64,000 nt of DNA from Thalassospira marina (GTDB lineage: Bacteria; Pseudomonadota; Alphaproteobacteria; Rhodospirillales; Thalassospiraceae). Shown piece after piece: positions 8,218-17,400 of the stretch. Position numbers and translations under genes: made by a program. The notes beneath the pieces are model-generated. The model saw only the letters and a program-made list of their open reading frames with translations. It was not told the DNA's origin and did not search any database. Location: the NCBI RefSeq assembly GCF_002844375.1, contig NZ_CP024199.1, forward strand, positions 570,001 to 634,000, given 5' to 3'. Position 1 is the first letter of the stretch; every line of letters begins with the position of its first letter.

Positions 8218-9114
8218 TTACATCAGCCGGGCTTTTCGCCATGCACCGGGTGTAGTGCCCGCGATTTTGCGAAATACGCGGGTTAAATGCGCCTGGTCGG
8301 CAAAGCCGACATGGGCGGCAATGGCAGCAAGCTGCGTGTTGCTGTTTTGCAGCATGTCCTTGGCCCGGTTGATGCGGGCCTTCATCTGCCATTGCTGGGG
8401 CGGCATACCGGTTGATTCGCGAAATGCCGAACAGAAATAGGATTGCGATAATCCCGTTAACTGCGCCAGTTCATCCAGGCGGATGGTCCGGGCGCAATTT
8501 TCCTCGATATAATCAACCGATTTGCGCAAATGATGGGGCGATAATTTGCCGCGTTTGCGCTGCGGTTCGCCAAAATTGCTGGATTGCAGCAGGGCCGCGG
8601 TTAACGCGGTCAGCAGGCCTTCGCCGTAAATCTGCGGCGATGTCATGCCGTTTTCCAGATCATCGGCCAGAAGATGCACCAGCGCATTGATGCGCGGATG
8701 GCAAAATCCGATCTGCGGTGTTTCAAGGGCCGTGCGGTTAAAGGCGCTTTCCAGGCTGTTTTCAAGCGCATCGATATCAAAGTGGATATCAAGGTGGCGT
8801 AACCGGCAATTATCCCGAACATAGGAGGATACCTCCATCCCTGCCGGAATATAGGACAGGCAGCCCTGCATCTGCCGTTGCGGGCTGGGTGTTTTCGCCG
8901 TTGATCGCACTTCCATGCAGCCATCGCCAACGCAGTCCAGAATGGCAACCAGCCGGGGTGCCTGCGACATATAGGTGCCGTGCGCCGAACGCTGGCATTC
9001 CACCTGCCACAAATCAGTGATCGCACTGTTCCATCGCCGAAATCGCAAATCATCAAGAAGCGAGAAACCCTCGATCCTTGTGGTCATCTGGGGATGGAAT
9101 GCGGCGTTGTTCAA
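8218..9114 (-). CDS. AraC-family regulator, PchR-like
   Basis: The protein has 298 residues. The C-terminal 100 form a two-HTH AraC domain: IRLDELAQLTGLSQSYFCSAF, then LAAIAAHVGFADQAHLTRVFRK and GTTPGAWRK. The N-terminal half is a poorly conserved effector domain, of the kind that binds ferric siderophores in PchR-type activators. The position directly upstream of the TonB receptor on the same strand, with tandem repeats between, supports a role as its activator. Which siderophore it senses cannot be read. Confidence 0.88.
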   Translation of the reverse strand: MNNAAFHPQMTTRIEGFSLLDDLRFRRWNSAITDLWQVECQRSAHGTYMSQAPRLVAILDCVGDGCMEVRSTAKTPSPQRQMQGCLSYIPAGMEVSSYVRDNCRLRHLDIHFDIDALENSLESAFNRTALETPQIGFCHPRINALVHLLADDLENGMTSPQIYGEGLLTALTAALLQSSNFGEPQRKRGKLSPHHLRKSVDYIEENCARTIRLDELAQLTGLSQSYFCSAFRESTGMPPQQWQMKARINRAKDMLQNSNTQLAAIAAHVGFADQAHLTRVFRKIAGTTPGAWRKARLM

Positions 9115-9446
9115 GTTCGGATCAATCCCGGTTTTGTGTGCGTTTGACTGGCGATGAAATCATGCATTTGAATATACCCGGAAATTTCATGCAAACAAGA
9201 ACGATTCGCATTTTCAGCATATGGAAAAGCAAATATCAAAGATGCTTTGAAAGCGCCGGGTTGGGCGGAGGAGTCTGGATCGTCGAGCTGTGCAAAGAAT
9301 CTGCGCAAAGAATTTGTGCACAGAAAAAGCCGGCACGTGATGTACCGGCTTTTGCACTCGCACTATGTTCCTGGGGTTGATATGCGCTTATCCGTCTCAT
9401 TGGACAATGCAGGCGGCCCTTTGGTCGAGCGATACCTCGTTTTGGC
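9115..9446. other. Intergenic region between the AraC gene and dsbB
   Basis: No gene is visible. It holds the AraC gene promoter region and the bidirectional hairpin at 9325-9353. A small frame across 9111-9308 has no ribosome site and no recognisable motif. Confidence 0.5.
9325..9353. terminator. Bidirectional hairpin terminator
   Basis: Arms AAAAGCCGGCAC and GTACCGGCTTTT pair over 12 positions with one mismatch and a five-base loop. A/T tracts flank the arms. It lies downstream of dsbB on the minus strand. Confidence 0.65.
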
Positions 9447-9971
9447 TTAGTTCTGGCCGGTGGTGCGCATCATGCTGCTGCGCGGTGCCAGAAAGCAGAA
9501 AACAGCCATGACGATGGAAAAGAACAGGTTCACGGTCGGCATGGTAATGCCAAACAGTTTCCATTCGATTTTGTCACAACGGACAATCGGCTGTGCCAGA
9601 AGCTGTGCTTTCAGGTCGGCAACATTCGATGCGCCGCTGGTCAGGCCGCCGCACATTTCCGGGCCGTCCCACCACAATTCCTGAACGCCAACATGGTAAA
9701 AGGCAATGCCTGCGCCAATGGCAAAGGCCAGCCCGCACAAATAAATCATCCCGCGTGACAGGCCCGGCTGGCGGATCAGCAGCAGCGAAATAATGGCAAG
9801 GCCCGTTGCACTATAATAGGGAACGCGCTGATACAGGCAGAGAATGCAGGGCAGAAACTTCTGCACATATTGCGCATAAAACGCAAAGCCAAGGCTTCCG
9901 GCGGAAACCAGAAACACAAACAGGCCGGGCAGGGGCGAAGGGGTACGACGGCGGGAATATGAAGATGCCAT
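9447..9971 (-). CDS. dsbB: Disulfide bond formation protein B
   Basis: DsbB is an inner-membrane protein that reoxidises periplasmic DsbA and passes electrons to quinone. Four membrane segments are visible. Two cysteine pairs occur where expected: CILC at residues 42-45 in LPCILCLYQR, and Cys107/Cys132 in the second periplasmic loop. The length of 174 residues is typical. I take the ATG at 9971 with GGAG four bases upstream. A TTG at 9992 lacks a ribosome site. The YqaA-like gene lies 36 bases upstream on the same strand, so the two are probably cotranscribed. No dsbA is present in the window. Confidence 0.92.
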   Translation of the reverse strand: MASSYSRRRTPSPLPGLFVFLVSAGSLGFAFYAQYVQKFLPCILCLYQRVPYYSATGLAIISLLLIRQPGLSRGMIYLCGLAFAIGAGIAFYHVGVQELWWDGPEMCGGLTSGASNVADLKAQLLAQPIVRCDKIEWKLFGITMPTVNLFFSIVMAVFCFLAPRSSMMRTTGQN

Positions 9972-10007
9972 GGGGCTCCATCCGTAACGCAAGGGGGGAC
10001 AGCAGGT

Positions 10008-10589
10008 TTAAAGCAGGTATTTGATGGCAACAAAGCCGCCAACCAGACCCACAATGAAAATGGTAAAGACAAGACCCAGGCGCTTTTCGATAAAATCGCG
10101 GATGGGCGGGCCAAACTGCCAGATCAGACCGGCAATCAGGAAAAAGCGGATCCCGCGGGCCAGCACCGATGCCACCGAGAATATGACCGGATCAAGCCCC
10201 GTCACCCCGGACAGGATCGTAATGACCTTATAGGGGAAGGGCGTAACACCGGCGATAAACACGGCCCACGCGCCCCATTCATTATAATAGTCGCGGAACT
10301 GTTCAAACTTGCTGGCATAACCATAAAAGCCCAATACCGGCTGGCCGACACTTTCAAACAGAAAATGACCAATGGCATAGCCTGCCAGCCCGCCCAGAAC
10401 GGATGCGACCATGCAAATCGTCGCATAGCGCCACGCCTTGTTGCGTGCGGCTAAAATCATCGGGATCAGCAGGATGTCTGGCGGGATCGGAAAGAATGAA
10501 CTTTCAACAAAGGCAATGACGGCCAGGGCAATTGCAGCATGGCGATGGGATGCCAGGCTAAGGGTCCAGTCATAAAGTCTGCGAAGCAC
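10008..10589 (-). CDS. YqaA-family membrane protein with VTT/SNARE-associated domain
   Basis: This 193-residue integral membrane protein has the VTT fold seen in DedA and YqaA proteins. An early FVESSFFPIPPDILLIPM segment carries the re-entrant Glu/Pro signature. GLAGYAIGHFLF is the glycine-rich helix, and AGVTPFPYKVITILSGV the second re-entrant motif, followed by an arginine-containing SVLARGIRFF. The wider family includes polyprenyl-phosphate and lipid flippases or scramblases, but YqaA members are not well characterised. It is first in a likely two-gene unit with dsbB. Confidence 0.87.
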   Translation of the reverse strand: MLRRLYDWTLSLASHRHAAIALAVIAFVESSFFPIPPDILLIPMILAARNKAWRYATICMVASVLGGLAGYAIGHFLFESVGQPVLGFYGYASKFEQFRDYYNEWGAWAVFIAGVTPFPYKVITILSGVTGLDPVIFSVASVLARGIRFFLIAGLIWQFGPPIRDFIEKRLGLVFTIFIVGLVGGFVAIKYLL

Positions 10590-10788
10590 CAGGGGCGACC
10601 TTTATTTCAGGCCGCATATGGGCCGTATGCTGAAGGATGAGGGGATGTAACTCTATTTGAATGGCGGCTGCAATGGTTTCTGACGCAAACGTGATCAAGT
10701 TGATTTTTTTAAGCAAAGCCCCATTGACCGCCGTAAAATTCTCGCTATTATCCGCCCCCACGATGGACGGCGCAACATGCGCCTTGCT

Positions 10789-10874
10789 GCCCCTGTGGCG
10801 GAATTGGTAGACGCGGCAGACTCAAAATCTGTTTCACTTTGTGAGTGGGAGTTCGATTCTCCCCGGGGGCACCA
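10789..10874 (+). tRNA. tRNA-Leu (anticodon CAA)
   Basis: The 86-nt cloverleaf includes an encoded CCA. Acceptor GCCCCTG pairs with CGGGGGC. The anticodon stem is GCAGA/TCTGT around loop CTCAAAA, with anticodon CAA reading UUG. The long class II variable arm (TCAC...GTGA) is as expected for leucine. The T arm is GGGAG-TTCGATT-CTCCC. It is encoded singly. Confidence 0.96.
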
Positions 10875-11496
10875 TCGAATTTCCCAATATCCGAAAATCA
10901 TCTTTTATGCCCGGAAGTTTTCTTCTGGCATCGATGTGTTGCGGCATGTTTGCATCTGCCCGCCTGCATCTGTAGGGGCGGTTTGTTTTCCGCACGATTA
11001 ACGTTTCCTGGTTTTTGCGGTTTTGCCAAAGGCAGTTTTGCCGTTTAACGCCAGCATAAATGCCGGAATGGCCGTCGCGGTACTTCTTGCCTGTCTTCCT
11101 TTGCCGAGTCTTTTTTTGCTGGTAACCGGAGTCGCAATTCCAATATTGGCGGAATTGCGCCATATCGCTGTGATTGCAGGTTGCAAGAAATATATATTTT
11201 TAGTTGAATTATTGTGTAAAATAATCCCCAATAAGGGATAATGGGACGCATTGATGGGGGATGGTGGCAACGCAACCGTCGGTATTAAAAATCATTCTCA
11301 ATGATATGCACTTATTCTGACGCATAATGCCCCAAAAAAGTGAAGGTCAGCATTTGTCAGGATTCCAAACTGTGTTATTAATTTATTGATTTTAAATATA
11401 AAAATATCCAAACAACCATTAATTGAACAGTTTTGGGGATGTTATAATTCTGTTTTCGTAGTCTAGGATCGGTGATATACCAACGTTTGGTAGAAT
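10875..11496. other. AT-rich leader region of the giant gene
   Basis: About 620 bases hold no gene I can support. From roughly 11160 on the sequence becomes distinctly AT-rich, with long A/T stretches around 11381-11415, unlike the neighbouring genes. A TATAAT box lies at 11443-11448, about 50 bases before the first possible start of the giant gene. The best -35-like TTGAAC is only 14 bases upstream of it, so the promoter call is weak. Such low-GC leaders are typical targets of H-NS-type silencers. Confidence 0.5.
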
Positions 11497-14400
11497 ATGC
11501 TAATGTATATGTTCCGCGTTGTGTGTGTTGGGGTTGCCATGGCTCATCGTTTTTTCTCCTCCCGGCTGATTTCGGAACTTGAACCGCGCGTTATGTTTGA
11601 CGGCGCCGGGGCGATTGTCGCAGACACTGTTTTGGGCGATGCGGATAGTACCGCTGTTGACCAGCATGTTCAGGACACACAGGATGCCACAGCCGCAAGC
11701 GATGCCTTCAATAGCCAGGGCGCGCAACTGGCAACGGGCAGCCCGGTTGATGGTGCCAGTGCTGACAGCGTAGCTGACGCGGGAACGACTGATGGCAGCG
11801 CCACACTTGATTCAGCCAGCATTTCCGACATTGCAATAACCGACCTTGGCGGTGTTGACGCCAGTGTCGCGCTGACCCCGCGCGAAGTGGTGATCTATGA
11901 TCCCTCGATTGATGGTCTTGATGATCTGCTGTCGCAGTTGGATGGCAACACCCTGGTTTTCGCGCTTGATAGCGGCGAAGATGCTCTAAGCCAGATCGCG
12001 CGGATCATGTCCGAAGTCGGCTCGGTCAGCGGGTTGCATATCGTTTCCCACGGTGATGATGGCGCGATTGAACTGGGTGGCAAAACCATCACCACTGAAA
12101 CGCTGCTGGGCTCAAGCGATGTTCTGGCGTCCTGGCAAACCAGCATGACGGCGGATGCCGATATTCTGCTTTACGGTTGCGAAGTGGGGGATGGTGTTGC
12201 CGGTCAGGCATTTTTGCATACATTTTCGGCACTTACCGGTGCGGATGTTGCCGCATCCGATGACGTTACCGGCCTGGCTGCCTTGGGCGGGGACTGGGAC
12301 CTGGAAGTACATGTCGGTGCCATTGAAACCAGCGTGCTGGCACCGCTAAGCGGTTATCAGGGCGTTCTGACCACCGCGATGAGTGCGGCCAGCACCAATT
12401 TTGCCGAAGTTCTGAAAGGCGGGTCCTTTGACCCGGGCCAGGATACCCAGGCAACGGCGGCTGTTGACCTTGTAGGCGATGCCAGCAATGCCATGCTTTA
12501 CATCAAGTATGATGACAATGGCACGACGGGCACTACCAGTGATGATGAAATCTATTTTCGTCTTCGCACGGACCATTCTGCCGATAAAAGCCAGGGTTTC
12601 AGCGGTTATGCCTGGATGGGCATGGATGTTGATGGCGACGGCGACCTTGATGCCTTCCTGATGGCATTTGGCACCTCGCAGGGTTTTTCCATTAACGTTT
12701 ACAGTGCCGGCACCGGTGCCAATAACTCGCCCAGCACCACCAGCCTCGATAGCCAGAACCCTGTTGCCATTGTCACCAAAGAAGCCGTTTCTGTGGATGC
12801 TACGGGTTCGGTTCTGAACTATTCCAGCAGTGCTTCAAGCTATTTTGGCCGGGTTGCCGATATTGATAGTGGTGCAAATGGCAATATCGATAACGATGGT
12901 GACACCGACTATTTCCTGACCTTCAAGGTCAATGCGGATAATTTCTTCTCCAAGGTCAACACACTGAAGGTGACCGGGGGTGGCGGCGCGCTTATTTCGT
13001 CGATTAACGGCAATACCGGCATCAATAAAGATACCAATCTGCGTTTTGTTGTTGCCACCGCGCAGCAGGCCAACTCGCTTAATGGTGATATGGGCGGTAT
13101 CAATGATGGTACGGCCGATAAAACCGCGACCTATTCGTCGCTTGGCATGTTCGTAACAGGGTCGCTTGGCAACCCTGAAACCCTGAGCACCGGCACCGGC
13201 ACCGCGCCAACCATTACGGTGGGTGATCTCAGCTTTACCGAAGGCAACAGCGCAACCCAGATCGATACCGGTGCCAGTGCATCAGACAGCAATGGCGATA
13301 CCGATTGGGACACCAATTCCAAAATGGAAGTCCAGCTGACATCGAATGCCGAAAGCACCGATCAGTTGGCGATTGCCACCAACGGTAATTTCACCATTTC
13401 CGGCGGCAATCTGTCGCATAACGGAACGGTGATTGGCACGGTTTCCGAAACCAGCGGAACCGCCAATGACGGTATTGTCACCGGTTCCGACAAGCTGACG
13501 ATCAATTTCAACAGCAATGCGACCAACGCCATTGTTCAGGAACTTGCGCGTTCGATTACATTCTTTAACAGCTCGGAAAATCCGCTGGCCCTGGCACGTA
13601 TTGCCACCTTCACCCTGACGGACAAGGGCGGTCTGACCGGTTCGGACACCTCCACCATTTCCGTGACCCCGGTAAATGATGCGCCAACGGCATCCAACAA
13701 CACCGTCACGACGGCCGAGGACACACCAAAGGTCTTTGCCGCGGCTGATTTCAATTTCTCCGATGTCGATGGCAACAGCCTTGCATCGGTTCAGATCACC
13801 ACATTGGAAACCAAGGGCAGCCTGCAATATAATTCGGGCGGTACCTGGGTTGATGTGACGCTGAACCAGGTCATCACCAAGGCCGATATCGATGCCGGAA
13901 AGCTGCGTTTTTCGCCTTTGGCCAATGATAGCGGCACAAGCTATACCAGCTTTGACTTCAAGGTTTCCGACGGCACGGTCTATTCAGTCTCCGCCTATAC
14001 GATGACGGTGGATGTTACGCCGGTAAATGATGCGCCAACAGCGGCGAACAACACCGTTACGACAAACGAAGATACCGCAAAGGTCTTTGCAGCTAGCGAA
14101 TTCAACTTTGCCGATGTGGATGGCGACAGCCTGGCAAAAATCCAGATCACCACACTCGAAACCAACGGCACCCTGCAATATCAATCGGGCGGTAACTGGG
14201 TTGATGTGACGCTCAATCAGGAAATCAGCAAGGCTGATATTGATCTGGGTAACCTGCGTTTCATGCCAGCGGCGAATGCGAATGGCAGCAGTTATGACAG
14301 CTTCGGTTTCAAGGTGTCGGACGGTTCTGTTTATTCGTCTTCGGCCTACACCATGACCGTGGATGTAACGGCGGTGAATGATGCGCCGACGGCGGCCAAC

Positions 14401-17400
14401 AACACCGTTACGACAAACGAAGATACCGCAAAGGTCTTTACAGCGAGCGAATTCAACTTTGCCGATGTGGATGGTGACAGCCTGGCAAAAATCCAGATCA
14501 CCACACTCGAAACCAACGGCACCCTGCAATATCAATCGGGCGGTAACTGGATCGATGTGACGCTCAATCAGGAAATCAGCAAGGCTGATATCGATAACGG
14601 CAACCTGCGTTTCATGCCAGCAGCGAATGCCAATGGCAGCAGCTATGACAGCTTTGGTTTCAAGGTGTCGGACGGTTCTGTTTATTCGTCTTCTGCGTAC
14701 ACCATGACGGTGGATGTTACGCCGGTAAATGATGTGCCGACGGCGGCGAACAACACCGTTACCACTAACGAAGATACCGCAAAGGTCTTTACCGCCAGCG
14801 AATTCAACTTTGCCGATGTGGATGGTGACAGTCTGGCAAAAATCCAGATCACCACACTCGAAACCAACGGCACCCTGCAATATTTCAATGGCACGTCCTG
14901 GGTTGATGTGACGCTCAATCAGGAAATCAGCAAGGCTGATATCGATAACGGCAACCTGCGTTTCATGCCGGCAGCGAATGCCAATGGCACAGGCTATGAC
15001 AGCTTTGAATTCAAAGTGTCCGATGGCACGGATTATTCGGCTTCCGCTTACACCATGACGGTGGATGTTACGCCGGTAAATGATGTGCCAGCAGGGGCAG
15101 ACAACACCGTAATAACCGCGATCAATACGCCGAAGGTTTTTGCATCGTCCGACATCACCTTTAATGATGTGGAATCAACCGATTACAGCAAAATCCAGAT
15201 CACCGCGCTGGAAACATCCGGAACGCTGCAATATTTCATCGGCACAAGCTGGGTCGATGTGACGCTGAACCAGGAATTCACCAAGGCCGATATTGATAAT
15301 GGCAATCTGCGGTTTGTACCGGTCAACAATGCCAGTGGTCAGGGCTATGACAGCTTTGAATTCAAGGTATCTGACGGAACCGCATATTCCAGTGATGCCT
15401 ATACCATGACCATCGATGTTACCGGCAGCATCGCGCCGACCATTTCGGTTGCTGATCTCAGCTTTACCGAAGGCGATGGTGCAACCGCGATTGATGGCAG
15501 TGCAACCGCATCGGACAGCGATGGCGATAGTGATTGGGATGCCAGCGCCAAGCTCGAAGTCCAGTTAACGGCAAATGCGCAAAGCAGCGACAGCCTGTCG
15601 ATTGCGACCAGTGGCAATTTCTCCATATCTGGCAGCAACCTGCTTTATAACAGCACGATTATTGGCACCATCGAAGAAACCAGCGGCACCGCCAATGACG
15701 GTGTCGTAAGCGCTGGCGACAAGCTGACGATCAATTTCACCAGCAACGCCACCAATGCCATCGTGCAGGAACTTACCCGTTCCATTACCTTTAATAACAG
15801 CTCGGAAAATCCTGATACATCGGCACGCACCGCAACTTTCACCCTGACCGATAAAACCGGTTCCAGCGGCAGCGATACGGCCACCATTACGGTTGCCGCG
15901 GTAAATGACGCGCCAACGGCGGCGAACAACACCGTTACGACAAACGAAGATACCGCCAAGGTCTTCACTGCCAGCGAATTCAACTTTGCCGATGTGGATG
16001 GCGACAGTCTGGCAAAAATCCAGATCACCACACTCGAAACCAAAGGTAGCCTGCAATATTTCAATGGTACGTCATGGGTCGATGTGACGCTCAATCAGGA
16101 AATCAGCAAGGCCGATATTGATAACGGTAACCTGCGTTTCACCCCGGCAGCGAATGCCAATGGCAGCAGTTATGACAGCTTCGGTTTCAAGGTGTCGGAC
16201 GGAAACGCTTATTCGTCATCTGCCTACACCATGACCGTGGATGTTACGGCGGTGAATGACGCGCCGACGGCGGCGAACAACACCGTCACCACCAACGAAG
16301 ATACCGCAAAGGTCTTTGCCGCCAGCGAATTCAACTTCACTGATGTTGACAATGACCCGCTGGCAAAGGTTCAGATCACCACACTCGAAACCAAGGGCAG
16401 CCTGCAATATTTCAATGGCACGTCCTGGGTGGATGTGACGCTTAATCAGGAAATCAGCAAGGCTGATATTGATAACGGCAATCTGCGTTTCACCCCGGCA
16501 GCCAATGCCAATGGCAGCAGCTATGACAGCTTTGGCTTCAAGGTGTCGGACGGTTCTGTTTACTCGTCTTCTGCCTACACCATGACCGTGGATGTTACGG
16601 CGGTGAACGACGCCCCGACGGCGGCGAACAACACGGTTACCACAAACGAAGATACCGCGAAGGTCTTTGCAGCCAGCGAATTCAACTTTGCCGATGTTGA
16701 CAATGACCCGCTGGCAAAGGTTCAGATCACGACGCTCGAAACCAAGGGCAGCCTGCAATATTTCAATGGCACATCCTGGGTCGATGTGACGCTCAATCAG
16801 GAAATCAGCAAGGCCGATATTGATAACGGCAATCTGCGCTTCACCCCGGCAGCGAACGCCAATGGCAGCAGCTATGACAGCTTTGGGTTCAAGGTGTCGG
16901 ACGGAAACGCTTATTCGTCGTCTGCCTACACCATGACCGTGGATGTCACGGCGGTGAATGATGCCCCGACGGCGGCGAATAATACTGTCACTACCAACGA
17001 AGACACTGCCAAGGTCTTCACGGCAGGTGAGTTCAATTTTGCCGACGTTGATAATGACCCGCTGGCAAAGGTTCAGATCACCACGCTTGAAACCAAGGGC
17101 AGCCTGCAATATTTCAATGGCACGTCCTGGGTGGATGTGACGCTTAATCAGGAAATCAGCAAGGCCGATATTGATAACGGCAATCTGCGCTTCACCCCGG
17201 CAGCCAATGCCAATGGCAGCAGCTATGACAGCTTTGGCTTCAAGGTGTCGGACGGTTCTGTTTACTCGTCTTCTGCCTACACCATGACCGTGGATGTTAC
17301 GGCGGTGAACGACGCCCCGACGGCGGCGAACAACACTGTCACCACAAACGAAGATACCGCGAAGGTCTTTGCAGCCAGCGAATTCAACTTTGCCGATATT

